A DNA stretch of 64,000 nt from Frankia sp. RB7. GTDB lineage: Bacteria > Pseudomonadota > Alphaproteobacteria > Rhizobiales > Xanthobacteraceae. The notes under the pieces are model-generated. The model saw only the letters and a program-made list of their open reading frames with translations, searched no databases and was not told the DNA's origin. The stretch lies in assembly GCA_030403585.1 (NCBI GenBank), contig JAUEPE010000012.1, positions 1 to 64,000 of the forward strand, in the 5' to 3' direction. This document shows, in pieces, positions 27,884 through 37,226 of the stretch (position 1 is its first letter; each line of letters begins with the position of its first letter). The position numbers were made by a program, and so were the translations under genes.

Positions 27884-27902
27884 ATGTAATCGATGATTAC
27901 AT
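27884..27902. promoter_or_regulatory. TetR operator dyad 2
   Basis: ATGTAATCGATGATTACAT has perfect 8-bp inverted arms (ATGTAATC / GATTACAT) around a GAT spacer. It ends 16 bp before the ATG at 27919 of the membrane-protein gene, so a bound repressor would block initiation. It matches dyad 1 except for one arm base and the spacer. Confidence 0.78.
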
Positions 27903-27918
27903 AATGGAGAAAGCCGCC

Positions 27919-28539
27919 ATGTCGCAACGTCAAAGCTGGTTCGAAGGCTGGCGGCTGCTCGCCGTCCTCACACTGAGCCTGATTGCCTTAAGCCTCTGGA
28001 TCGCTTCAATGCGGCAGTTCGAGGTCGAGGGTGTGCGCATGGTGATCCGCTTCACCGCGCGTAGCTCGCTCTTGCTGTTCTGCCTGGCCTTCGGTGCCGG
28101 GGCGCTGGCGCGGCTCTGGCCGAACGCCTGGACACGCTGGCAGCGCCGCAACCGGCGCTATCTGGGCTTGAGCTTTGCGGCCTCCCACGCCATCCATGCG
28201 GTTGCGATCGTCGCGTTCGCCAACATGGACCCCGCGGGCTTTGTGGAGGCGACCTCGCCGGCCTCCTATATCTTCGGCGGCATCGGCTATGCCGTGATCA
28301 TCGCCATGAGCGCGACCTCGTTCGACCGCACGGCGGCGCTGATCGGGCCGCGCGCCTGGCGCACGCTGCACCTCGTGGGCGGCTACTATCTCTGGTTCCA
28401 GTTCATGGTGTCGTTCGGCAAGCGCGTGCCCGCCATGCCTGGCTACGCGGCGTTCCTCATTCCGCTGCTCGCCGTGATGACGCTGCGGATGATCGCGATG
28501 GCCGCGAACCCCACTCGACAGGCCGCTGAAGCGCAATAG
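27919..28539 (+). CDS. Ferric-reductase-like multi-helix membrane protein
   Basis: From the ATG at 27919, chosen because GGAGA lies 8 bases ahead, this is a 206-residue protein with about six hydrophobic segments. Histidines occur in helices (LSFAASHAIHAVAIVAF and ARTLHLVGGYYLWFQF-like), which recalls the haem-binding cytochrome b-type ferric reductase/MsrQ fold. Family membership is uncertain. A TetR-family gene is divergent and two operator-like dyads precede this start, so expression is probably induced by the TetR ligand. Its role may be in redox or stress response. Confidence 0.65.
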   Translation: MSQRQSWFEGWRLLAVLTLSLIALSLWIASMRQFEVEGVRMVIRFTARSSLLLFCLAFGAGALARLWPNAWTRWQRRNRRYLGLSFAASHAIHAVAIVAFANMDPAGFVEATSPASYIFGGIGYAVIIAMSATSFDRTAALIGPRAWRTLHLVGGYYLWFQFMVSFGKRVPAMPGYAAFLIPLLAVMTLRMIAMAANPTRQAAEAQ

Positions 28540-29007
28540 TGCGCACACAAGAAAACGCAGCTGACCTCGCTTCTTAAGATGAAGTCGCATGCAAGCGGCG
28601 CGCGGCGAGATTGTCGTGCGGTGAGAGAGCGGATGAAGAGCCGAGTCTTCGGCTCTGAAGACACTGGTGTTTTGGCGCTTGGAATCTTGCGAGAACTGCT
28701 CAGAAACGACGCGAGCTCAAGAATGTGGTTTAAGCGTCAGTTCTTGGCTCTCTGAGAGCACATCAACTCGCGAAGAATTTGAATGAAGCAGCAATGCTTC
28801 GGGCGAGATGAAAAGAGCGAGACCGCAGCCTGCGATCTCGCTCAGATATAGTCGTGAAGATTTAAGATTTGGTTTGGCGAGCGAAGCTTTTCGTTTCGCT
28901 CTTGTCCCGGACAAGTGGTGCGCAGAGCCGGGACCCAGAAGCCGCGATGGGCCCCGGATAAGCAGCGCACCGCTCACGCGCTGCGCCGCATCCGGGGCAC
29001 GCAAGCC
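28540..29007. repeat. 468-bp gap with palindromic repeats and no gene
   Basis: I see no supported gene. The part near 28934-28998 has inverted repeats around CCCCGGATAAGCAGCGC and GCGCCGCATCCGGGG, which fit a dispersed palindromic intergenic family. A terminator-like hairpin sits at 28811-28843. The rest looks AT-richer and unstructured. Confidence 0.55.
28811..28843 (-). terminator. Intrinsic terminator-like hairpin downstream of ilvC
   Basis: On the minus strand the 13-bp arms (GAGCGAGATCGCA and TGCGGTCTCGCTC, with one G-T wobble) enclose a 3-base loop and are followed by TTTT. It lies about 165 bp after the ilvC stop and could end its transcript. The palindrome between may also contribute. 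Confidence 0.55.
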
Positions 29008-30105
<1,098 letters not shown>

Positions 30106-30159
30106 CTAGAGCATTTTCAGCCCTTAGGGAAACCCGTTTCTGCATGGAAATCCGCGACA

Positions 30160-30762
30160 TCATGCATCCATGAAAACGGGGTAGAGGGAAGCGAGCAGCA
30201 GGAGCGCCATCAGGATATTGAAGGCGCGGACCAGCCGCTCCGAGGTCAGCACCGGTCGTAGTGCAGTGCCGAAGAACGCCCAGACCACGGTCGAGACCGT
30301 GCCGACCAGCAGGCTGATCAGGGTCTGGATCGCGATGTTGATCGGGAACTGGGCAATCGCCGCGTAAGCCGTGATGGTGCCGATCACGATCACCCAGCCC
30401 TTGGCATTGATCCACTGGAACATGGCGGCGCCCCAGAATGTCATGGGGCTGCGGCCGTCCTCGCTGCCTGGCGTGGTCGGGCCGGCCATCGCGATCACGG
30501 CGGCAAGATAGATCAGATAGGCCGCACCGGCGTATTTCAGGAGGGTCTGGAGGATCGGGTACGCCAGGAAGACGGTACCGAGCCCAAGACCGACGGCGCC
30601 GACCATGAAGGCGAAGCCGATGACGATGCCGGCGATGTGGGGAATGGTGCGCCGGAAGCCGTGGGTCAGGCCCGAGGCCAGCAGCATGATGTTGTTCGGC
30701 CCGGGGGTAAAATACATCACCACCATGAAGGCGAGGAACGCATAGAAGAGCGAGTTGGCCAT
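30160..30762 (-). CDS. LysE-family amino acid exporter
   Basis: From the ATG at 30762 this is a 200-residue membrane protein with about six helices and the family start FVVMYFTPGPNN-like motif (MVVMYFTPGPNNIMLLASGL). LysE/RhtB proteins export amino acids or related compounds. A GAGGTG site precedes the ATG. It lies 7 bp after the EamA gene, which suggests co-transcription, and it sits between the ilvBH and ilvC genes. A role in exporting branched-chain amino acids is possible but not shown. Confidence 0.9.
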   Translation of the reverse strand: MANSLFYAFLAFMVVMYFTPGPNNIMLLASGLTHGFRRTIPHIAGIVIGFAFMVGAVGLGLGTVFLAYPILQTLLKYAGAAYLIYLAAVIAMAGPTTPGSEDGRSPMTFWGAAMFQWINAKGWVIVIGTITAYAAIAQFPINIAIQTLISLLVGTVSTVVWAFFGTALRPVLTSERLVRAFNILMALLLLASLYPVFMDA

Positions 30763-30769
30763 GTTCACC

Positions 30770-31660
30770 TCACGCGGTCTTCGCAAGCGATTCTTTGGGT
30801 AACGCCTTGGGCCGCTTGACCAGCACCATCACCGCGATGCCGCCGATCACGGTCAGCATGCCGGCGAGGCGCAGCGGCCCGAACCGTTCGCCGAACACGA
30901 TGCTGGACGCAGCCGAGCCGACGAACGGCACCAACAGCGCGAACGGCACCACTTGCGCGGCCGGATAATCACGCAGCAGCCGGCCCCACAGCCAATAGGC
31001 GATGCTGGTCGAGATCGCGCCGATCACCAGCAGGCAGATGAGGCCGGTCAGCGACATATGGATCAGCGACCGGAAGGTCGGCGCCGGTCCGTTCACGACC
31101 AGCGCGAGCGCGAACAGCGGCACCGCCGCGGTGAGGCAGAGCCAGGCGAACAGATCGAACATCGGCGCGCCGCGGGCACCGCGCAGCAGGAGATTGCCGA
31201 CGGCAAAGCAGATCGGGGCGATCATCAGCACCGCGAAGGCGCCGACGCTGAAATCATACCCGACGGTGCCGCAGATCATCAGCAGCCCGATGGCTGCGAT
31301 GACGATGCCGAGCGTCTGCGCCGGCGTCGGGCGTTCGCCGAAGACGAGCGCCGCGAAGCCGATCGTGAACAGCGCCTGGCTCTGCACGACGACGGAGGTC
31401 AGCCCCACCGGCACACCGTGGGCGATGCCGTAGGCCTGGCTCAGGAATTGGCCGAGAAACAGCGTAAAACTGATCGCGATCAGCAGCGACCAGGCGACCT
31501 TCGGCTTGGGAACGAACAGGCACGGCACCGCGGCAATGGAAAAGCGCATCGCCGTCATCAGCTCCGGCGAAAACTCGTCGAGCGCGATCCGGCTCGCCAC
31601 AAAGGCAAGCCCCCAGATGATCGCCACCACGAGGGCGATGAGGATGTCGGCCGGCTTCAT
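30770..31660 (-). CDS. EamA/DMT-family transporter
   Basis: This 296-residue protein has ten hydrophobic segments in two EamA repeats, the first starting ADILIALVVAIIWGLAFVAS and the second near LAWLCLTAAVPLF. Such drug/metabolite transporters export amino acids or other small molecules. It lies 69 bp after the methyltransferase gene and 7 bp before the LysE gene on the same strand, so it may be part of the long ilv-region transcript. Confidence 0.9.
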   Translation of the reverse strand: MKPADILIALVVAIIWGLAFVASRIALDEFSPELMTAMRFSIAAVPCLFVPKPKVAWSLLIAISFTLFLGQFLSQAYGIAHGVPVGLTSVVVQSQALFTIGFAALVFGERPTPAQTLGIVIAAIGLLMICGTVGYDFSVGAFAVLMIAPICFAVGNLLLRGARGAPMFDLFAWLCLTAAVPLFALALVVNGPAPTFRSLIHMSLTGLICLLVIGAISTSIAYWLWGRLLRDYPAAQVVPFALLVPFVGSAASSIVFGERFGPLRLAGMLTVIGGIAVMVLVKRPKALPKESLAKTA

Positions 31661-31729
31661 TGTTGTTTCCGGTTCTGCCCTGTCGTGCAGCCCTGCTTGT
31701 TGTTCTCGATTAGCCTTGCTCGCCGGCCT

Positions 31730-32419
31730 TTAAGTTGAAGGATTGGGTTTGCGCAGGAGATAAGTGCCGTGCATCGGTGCGTGATAATCGGCCGAGACCA
31801 GCGTGAAGCCGACATCGGTCAGCATCCGCTCCATCACCCAGCCGAAGGTGGAATATTCGTCGCGCATATGTGTCACCACGCTCTCGTGCGAGAAATCGTG
31901 GTTATTGATGTGATAGTCGGCCCATTGCTCGACGTCGCGCTCGACCGCGTCGGGCATCGAGGCATAGACGATGTCGCGCAGGTAAAAGGTCGCACCCGGC
32001 TTGAGCGCGCGAAAAATCCGCGACATTGCGACCGCCTTCCAGAAATCCGGCAGATGATGCAGCGTGAACTCGCTGACGATCAGATCGTAGGATTCCGGCT
32101 GGTAGGCGAAGCTGAGCAAGCCGGCCGACTGCGTCGCGACCTTCGCCTTGCGGTCTCGCGCATAGATCTCGGCCAGCGCCAGCATCGCCGGCGAAATGTC
32201 GATGGCATCGACCTCTGCACCCATCAGCGACGCTTCGGTCGCCAGCACGCCGTTACCGCAGCCAATGTCGGCAATCCGCCAGCCCCGTTGTACACCCAAC
32301 ATTTTCAGCGCGGCGCGCGCCCGCAGATCGGCGTCGTCGTGAGAGTCGTAGATCGACGCCACCGTGGGCCCGATGCCCATCCGGTTCCGCTCGTTGTAGT
32401 ACCAGTCGCGCGCCAGCAT
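31730..32419 (-). CDS. Class I SAM-dependent methyltransferase
   Basis: This 229-residue protein has the SAM-binding motif RIADIGCGNGVLATEASLMG, then AEVDAIDIS and YDLIVSEFTLHHLPDF. The substrate is unknown. The start lies 3 bp after the ilvH stop, so it is probably in the same transcript. Such close coupling to ilvH is unusual enough to note. No pathway link with branched-chain amino acids can be made from sequence alone. Confidence 0.88.
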   Translation of the reverse strand: MLARDWYYNERNRMGIGPTVASIYDSHDDADLRARAALKMLGVQRGWRIADIGCGNGVLATEASLMGAEVDAIDISPAMLALAEIYARDRKAKVATQSAGLLSFAYQPESYDLIVSEFTLHHLPDFWKAVAMSRIFRALKPGATFYLRDIVYASMPDAVERDVEQWADYHINNHDFSHESVVTHMRDEYSTFGWVMERMLTDVGFTLVSADYHAPMHGTYLLRKPNPST

Positions 32420-32422
32420 GGT

Positions 32423-32965
32423 TCACATCCCCTCGGGCCCGCGGCCGATCGCGGCAACGCCGGTGCGCGACACCTCGACAAGGCCGAGCGGGCGCATCAG
32501 GTCGATAAACTGGTTGATCTTTTCCGTATTGCCTGTGATCTCGAACACGAAGCTCTCGGTGGTGGCGTCGATGACGCGGGCGCGGAACGCGTCTGCGAGC
32601 CGCAGCGCCTCGACACGATGCTCGCCCTGCCCGCGCACCTTGACCATCGCTAGCTCACGTTCGATCGAGCGCTTGCTCAGCGTCATGTCGACGACCTGGT
32701 AGACCGGGATCATGCGATCGAGCTGGTGCTTGATCTGCTGGATCACCATCGGCGTGCCCGTGGTGACGATGGTGATGCGCGAGAGGTGCTTCTGGCTCTC
32801 GGTCTCGGAGACCGTAAGGCTCTCGATGTTGTAGCCGCGGCCCGAGAACAGGCCGATGACGCGCGCGAGCACGCCCGGCTCGTTCTGCACGAGCACCGCA
32901 AGCGTGTGCGTCTCGTTGGGATCGTGGCGCTCCTCGATGAAATAGGCGGATGCGGGCTGGTTCAT
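32423..32965 (-). CDS. ilvH: Acetolactate synthase small (regulatory) subunit
   Basis: From the ATG at 32965 this is a 180-residue protein with an N-terminal ACT domain (HTLAVLVQNEPGVLARVIGL and FSGRGYNIESL) and the small-subunit C-terminal domain. It binds valine and activates the large subunit IlvB, giving feedback control. The frame from 33022 extends into the dehydratase gene and was rejected. It lies downstream of ilvB, with the threonine dehydratase-like gene inserted between them. Confidence 0.96.
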   Translation of the reverse strand: MNQPASAYFIEERHDPNETHTLAVLVQNEPGVLARVIGLFSGRGYNIESLTVSETESQKHLSRITIVTTGTPMVIQQIKHQLDRMIPVYQVVDMTLSKRSIERELAMVKVRGQGEHRVEALRLADAFRARVIDATTESFVFEITGNTEKINQFIDLMRPLGLVEVSRTGVAAIGRGPEGM

Positions 32966-32988
32966 TCTCGTCCCCTCTTGTCTGTTCC

Positions 32989-33960
32989 TCACGCCATCGC
33001 TGGCGCGTCCGTCCCGACCCAACGGCGGAACAGATCGAAATCGATATTGCCGCCGGACAGCACGAGACCGACGCGTTTGCCCTTCAGCTTGCTCTTTTCC
33101 TGCAGCGCCGCAGCAAGCGCGGCAGCACCGGCGCCTTCGGCGAGATTGTGCGTATCGGTCCAGTAGGCGCGGATCGCGGCGGCAACCTCGTCGTCTGTGA
33201 CCTGAACGATCCGCGAGGCGCCCTTGCGGATCAGCGCGAAGGCATCCGCATCCGGAATGCGTGTCGCCATGCCGTCGGCGAGGGTATTGGCGGTCTCAGT
33301 CGCGACGATCTCGCCCGCCGCGAACGACAGCGCGTAGGACGGCGCTTCCGTCGACTGCACACCGACGATCTCGGTCTTCAGACCGAGCAGATCGCGCGCC
33401 ATGATGCAACCGCAGATGCCGGAGCCCTGCCCGATCGGCACATAGAGACTATCGAGGTCGGGCGCGGACCGAAACAGCTCGAGTGCGTAGGTCGCGACGC
33501 CCAGCACGAGGTCCGGGTGAAACGACGGCACCATGTGCAATCCTGCAAACTGCGCGCGGCGCTCGGCCTCCTCGCGGGCGGCCTGAAAATCCTCGCCGTA
33601 CTCGACCAGCTCGGCGCCAAAGGCCTTCATCGCGCGATTCTTCTCGACCGAGTTGCCGCGCGGCACGTAGATCACCGCGGGCACGCCGTGTCGACCGGCA
33701 GCAAAGGCCAGGCTCTGGCCGTGATTGCCGCGCGTCGCCGAGATGATGCCAGGCGTGTTCGGCCGCTCGCGCTTCAACCGGTCGAGATAGACCAGCCCGC
33801 CGCGCACCTTGAAGGCGCCGATCGGCGTGTGGTTCTCGTGCTTGACCACGGCCTCGGTGCCGAGGCGTTGAGCGAGCAGCGGCCAGCCGCGTGCCGGCGT
33901 TGCCGGCACCGCCTGCCCCACGATCGCATGTGCGCGCTCGAGCTCCGTCAGGTCGAACAT
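32989..33960 (-). CDS. Threonine dehydratase-like PLP enzyme (fold type II)
   Basis: This 323-residue enzyme has the PLP-lysine region PIGAFKVRGGLVYL, the substrate loop SATRGNHGQSLAFAAGRHGV and the glycine loop SGGNIDFDLF. It resembles catabolic-type or IlvA-like threonine dehydratases and lacks the C-terminal ACT-like regulatory domain of biosynthetic IlvA. Deamination of threonine gives 2-oxobutyrate, the precursor for isoleucine. Its place between ilvB and ilvH supports that role, but a related serine/threonine or hydroxyaspartate enzyme is also possible. It is followed by ilvH after 23 bp. Confidence 0.82.
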   Translation of the reverse strand: MFDLTELERAHAIVGQAVPATPARGWPLLAQRLGTEAVVKHENHTPIGAFKVRGGLVYLDRLKRERPNTPGIISATRGNHGQSLAFAAGRHGVPAVIYVPRGNSVEKNRAMKAFGAELVEYGEDFQAAREEAERRAQFAGLHMVPSFHPDLVLGVATYALELFRSAPDLDSLYVPIGQGSGICGCIMARDLLGLKTEIVGVQSTEAPSYALSFAAGEIVATETANTLADGMATRIPDADAFALIRKGASRIVQVTDDEVAAAIRAYWTDTHNLAEGAGAAALAAALQEKSKLKGKRVGLVLSGGNIDFDLFRRWVGTDAPAMA

Positions 33961-34169
33961 TGTAGCCCCGCATTCGGTCTGCTCCCTCGCGCCGCTCTTC
34001 GCGGGGAGAGGGTTGGGGTGAGGGGCTGCTTCCGCACAAACGGTGATAGCGGGACTCGCGGAGAGTCCCCCTCACCCGGACTGCGCTCACGCGCAATCCG
34101 ACCTCTCCCCGCAAGCGGGGCGAGGTGAAGAGAGAGCGCTTGTTGCGGCTGCATCATCTGCGCACCAGC
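33961..34169. repeat. Palindromic intergenic repeat between ilvB and dehydratase
   Basis: The 209-bp gap contains inverted segments: CCTCTCCCCGCAAGCGGGG near 34100 and CGCGGGGAGAGGGTTGGGGT near 33997. A central CTCACCCGGACTGCGCTCAC also occurs. The pattern is a dispersed palindromic element; no gene or T-run terminator is seen. The gap may still allow ilvB transcription to continue into the dehydratase. Confidence 0.55.
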
Positions 34170-35945
34170 TCACACCAGCGCCTTGCCGCCGGCAAACGCC
34201 TTGGCCGTCGCTTCGTCGTTGGCCTGCTCCGGCAACAGCATCTCGTTATGCGCCTTACCGGAGGGGATCATCGGGAAGCAGTTTTCCAGCGCAGCGACGC
34301 GGCAGTCGAACAGCACCGGGCGCTTGACCGAGATCATCTCCTGGATGGCGCCGTCGAGATCCGAGGGCTTGTGCACCTGGATGCCGACGCCGCCATAGGC
34401 TTCCGCGAGCTTGACGAAATCCGGCAACGCCTCCGAGTAGGAATGTGACAGCCGGTTGCCATGCAGCAGCTGCTGCCACTGCCGCACCATGCCCATGTAC
34501 TGGTTGTTCAGGATGAATATCTTGATCGGCAGCTCGTATTGAACTGCCGTCGACATCTCCTGCATCGTCATCTGCACCGAGGCGTCGCCCGCGATGTCGA
34601 TGACGAGGCTATCCGGGTGCGCGACCTGGACGCCGACCGCGGCCGGCAGGCCGTAGCCCATCGTGCCGAGACCGCCCGACGTCATCCAGCGGTGCGGCTC
34701 CTCGAAGCCGAAGAACTGCGCCGCCCACATCTGGTGCTGACCGACTTCGGTCGTGATGTAGGTATCCTTGCCGCGCGTCGCCTCGAACAGGCTCTGGATC
34801 GCGTGCTGCGGCAGGATGACGTCATTGCTCTTCTTGTAATAGAGCGAGTTGCGGGCACGCCACTGCGCGATCTGCTGCCACCACGCCTTGATGTCCGGCT
34901 TCTTCGCCTCGGCCTTGAACACCTGAAGAATATCGCCGAGGATGTTGGCACAATCGCCGATGATCGGCACGTCGACGCGGATGTTCTTGTTGATCGAGGA
35001 CGGATCGATGTCGATGTGGATCTTCTTCGAGTTCGGCGAGAACGCATCGACGCGGCCGGTGATGCGGTCGTCGAAGCGCGCGCCAACGCACAGCATGACG
35101 TCGCAATCATGCATGGACATATTGGCTTCGTAGGTGCCGTGCATGCCGAGCATGCCGAGCCAATTCTTGCCCGACGCCGGATACGCACCAAGGCCCATCA
35201 GCGTGGAGGTGATCGGGAAGCCCGTGACCTCGACCAGTTCGCGCAGCAACTTCGTTGCCTCGGGACCGGAATTGATGACGCCGCCGCCGCTGTAGATCAC
35301 CGGGCGCTTGGCGCCCGCGAGCAGCGACACGGCCTTGCGGATCTGCGTCGCGTCGCCCTTCACCCGCGGCGCATAGGAGCGGTGCACGTCGGACTTGCGC
35401 GGCGGATGATAGGTGCCGGTCGCAAATTGCACGTCCTTGGGAACGTCGACCAGCACCGGGCCGGGACGGCCCGTGGTCGCAACGTAGAACGCCTCGTGCA
35501 GGACTTTTGCGAGATCGTTGACGTCGCGCACCAGCCAATTGTGCTTGGTGCAGGGGCGCGTGATGCCGACGGTATCGCATTCCTGGAACGCGTCGTTGCC
35601 GATCAGATGCGTCGGCACCTGGCCGGAGATGCAGACCAGCGGGATCGAATCCATCAGCGCGTCGGTCAGCGGCGTCACCATGTTGGTGGCGCCGGGACCG
35701 GAGGTCACCAGCGCAACGCCGGGCTTGCCGGTCGAGCGCGCGTAGCCCTCGGCGGCGTGCCCCGCGCCCTGCTCATGGCGAACCAGGATGTGCTGGACTT
35801 CGCTCTGCTGAAAGATCTCGTCGTAGATCGGAAGCACCGCGCCGCCGGGATAGCCGAAAATGTCGGTCACGCCGTGATCGATGAGCGCGCGGACGATCAT
35901 CGCGGCGCCGGTCATCTGGTTCGGATCGTGGCTCTTGTCGCTCAT
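34170..35945 (-). CDS. ilvB: Acetolactate synthase large subunit
   Basis: This 591-residue thiamine-diphosphate enzyme carries the catalytic Glu58 in RHEQGAGHAAEGYAR, the FAD/ALS region with LGMLGMHGTYEANMSMHD and the ThDP-binding motif GDASVQMTMQEMSTA ending with ILNN. It condenses pyruvate with pyruvate or 2-oxobutyrate, the first common step of Val, Leu and Ile synthesis. The small subunit lies downstream. A promoter, leader peptide and terminator lie upstream (36003-36180), so it is probably controlled by attenuation. The gene could equally be named ilvI. Confidence 0.97.
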   Translation of the reverse strand: MSDKSHDPNQMTGAAMIVRALIDHGVTDIFGYPGGAVLPIYDEIFQQSEVQHILVRHEQGAGHAAEGYARSTGKPGVALVTSGPGATNMVTPLTDALMDSIPLVCISGQVPTHLIGNDAFQECDTVGITRPCTKHNWLVRDVNDLAKVLHEAFYVATTGRPGPVLVDVPKDVQFATGTYHPPRKSDVHRSYAPRVKGDATQIRKAVSLLAGAKRPVIYSGGGVINSGPEATKLLRELVEVTGFPITSTLMGLGAYPASGKNWLGMLGMHGTYEANMSMHDCDVMLCVGARFDDRITGRVDAFSPNSKKIHIDIDPSSINKNIRVDVPIIGDCANILGDILQVFKAEAKKPDIKAWWQQIAQWRARNSLYYKKSNDVILPQHAIQSLFEATRGKDTYITTEVGQHQMWAAQFFGFEEPHRWMTSGGLGTMGYGLPAAVGVQVAHPDSLVIDIAGDASVQMTMQEMSTAVQYELPIKIFILNNQYMGMVRQWQQLLHGNRLSHSYSEALPDFVKLAEAYGGVGIQVHKPSDLDGAIQEMISVKRPVLFDCRVAALENCFPMIPSGKAHNEMLLPEQANDEATAKAFAGGKALV

Positions 35946-36002
35946 TGGCTTGCTCCGGATGCGCTGTTGTCAGCGGCTTCGTTCGTGTCGGGTTCGGGAA
36001 AT

Positions 36003-36025
36003 AAAAAAGGCCCCGAAGAGGGACC
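36003..36025 (-). terminator. ilvB leader attenuator terminator
   Basis: On the minus strand the arms GGTCCC (36025-36020) and GGGGCC (36014-36009, with one T-G wobble) enclose a 5-base loop and are followed by six T residues (36008-36003). It lies between the leader peptide and the ilvB start. An overlapping hairpin 10 bp long, GCACACCGCC with GGCGGTGTGC (36067-36076 and 36028-36037 on the plus strand), extended by GGG-CCC pairing, shares bases 36024-36025 with the terminator arm. It can therefore act as the antiterminator. Confidence 0.88.
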
Positions 36026-36054
36026 CTGCACACCGCCTGTCATGTGGATGGCAG

Positions 36055-36120
36055 CTAGCCAACCCCGGCGGTGTGCCTGGGTACGACGACGATAAGGAGT
36101 TTGGTAATAATATTACGCAT
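36055..36120 (-). CDS. ilvL: Branched-chain amino acid leader peptide (ilv attenuator)
   Basis: This is a 21-codon frame, ATG at 36120 to TAG at 36057. It contains IITKLLIVVVP, that is three Ile, two Leu and three Val codons among its first 13, with six of them consecutive. Its end forms the first arm of the antiterminator hairpin. Ribosomes stalling at these codons when charged tRNA(Ile/Leu/Val) is scarce would favour antitermination and ilvB expression. This is the classical design of E. coli ilv leaders. The symbol ilvL is by analogy. The ribosome-binding site is weak. Confidence 0.9.
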   Translation of the reverse strand: MRNIITKLLIVVVPRHTAGVG

Positions 36121-36152
36121 GGCAGGCGCTCTGCTTCCCAAAGGTTGCGCGA

Positions 36153-36180
36153 AACATAGCGACCAAAGCCTCGATGTCAA
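36153..36180 (-). promoter_or_regulatory. Probable ilvB promoter
   Basis: On the minus strand a -35 element TTGACA (36180-36175) and a -10 element TATGTT (36158-36153) are separated by 16 bases. Transcription should begin near 36146, about 26 bases ahead of the leader-peptide ATG at 36120. This fits the short untranslated leader expected for attenuation. The only alternative gene upstream is miaA, whose stop is at 36274, 94 bp away. Confidence 0.7.
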
Positions 36181-36273
36181 GGCAAAGCGGCCATTCCCGC
36201 GCGATTTTGGCAGTGTAGCGGTGTTCCCGGGGTTCGGCGAGAGGTAAATACGGGAACTGGGCACAAAAGCGCG

Positions 36274-37215
36274 TCAACCGGCGTCGCGCGCCGCGTTCGA
36301 GCCGGCTGCCAGCCATCCCCTCGCCTCCTCCGGCTTCACCCATTCAAACTCGGGTAACTGGTGCCGGAACCAGGTGAATTGCCGCTTGGCGTAATGGCGG
36401 GTGTCGGCCCGGCCGATCGTCGCGGCGTCCTCCAGACTGAGCTCAGCACGCAGATGCCGGATCAGAGCCGGCACGCCATGGGCCTTCATGGCCGGCAGCA
36501 GCGGATCGAGGCCGCGGGCGGCGAGCTGCTCGACCTCGGTCAGGGCACCGGCGCCCAGCATGGCGTCGAAGCGGGTGTCGATACGGGCATAAAGCTCGTC
36601 ACGCTCGGGGGCGAGAAACACCGCGCGGAAACTGTCCTTCGGCAACAGCGGCGGCTGGCCCTCATGGTGCCAGTCGAGCAGCGAACGGCCGGTCGCCTCG
36701 ATCACTTCGAGCGCACGTGCGATGCGTGTGCGATCGCGGAGATTCAGTCGCTCGGCCGCCCTGGGATCGCGACGCGCGAGTTCCGCATGCAGCGCCTCGA
36801 CGCCGTTGCGCTCCAGTCGGGCACGTACGTCCTCACGTATTTCCGCAGGGATCGGCGGCACGATCGAGAGGCCCGCCGTCAGCGCCTTGAAATACAGCCC
36901 GGTGCCGCCGATGAAGATCGGCAGACGGCCCTCTGCCTTCGCCTCTTCCAGCATCTTCGCGGCATCAGTCACCCAGGCGCCGGCGGAAAAGTTCACGGCC
37001 GCATCGACATGGCCATAGAGGCGATGCGGAACGCGCGCCTCCTCATCCTGCGTGGGACGCGCGGTGATGACGCGGAGGTCGCGATAGACCTGCATGGAAT
37101 CGGCATTGATCACGATTCCGCCCGCGCTCAACGCAAGCTCCAGCGCCAGCGCCGACTTGCCGCTGGCGGTCGGGCCTGCGATAAGCACGGCCTTGCTCGA
37201 ATGCCTCTCGCTCAC
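36274..37215 (-). CDS. miaA: tRNA dimethylallyltransferase
   Basis: This 313-residue enzyme has the P-loop [18 protein letters not shown] (about residues 12-29), the motif [19 protein letters not shown] and the C-terminal [13 protein letters not shown] region. It adds a dimethylallyl group to A37 of tRNAs that read codons starting with U, the first step of ms2i6A. The start at 37215 faces the divergent serB start at 37227, 11 bp away, so the two promoters overlap the coding starts. Its stop lies 94 bp before the probable ilv promoter. Confidence 0.96.
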   Translation of the reverse strand: MSERHSSKAVLIAGPTASGKSALALELALSAGGIVINADSMQVYRDLRVITARPTQDEEARVPHRLYGHVDAAVNFSAGAWVTDAAKMLEEAKAEGRLPIFIGGTGLYFKALTAGLSIVPPIPAEIREDVRARLERNGVEALHAELARRDPRAAERLNLRDRTRIARALEVIEATGRSLLDWHHEGQPPLLPKDSFRAVFLAPERDELYARIDTRFDAMLGAGALTEVEQLAARGLDPLLPAMKAHGVPALIRHLRAELSLEDAATIGRADTRHYAKRQFTWFRHQLPEFEWVKPEEARGWLAAGSNAARDAG

Positions 37216-37226
37216 GAAAACCTCAA

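Noticed and set aside
36121..36264. Longer start of the ilv leader frame (69 codons from 36264)
   Set aside because: The extra N-terminus overlaps the -35/-10 promoter and the region before transcription begins. The ATG at 36120 is the right start for the leader peptide.
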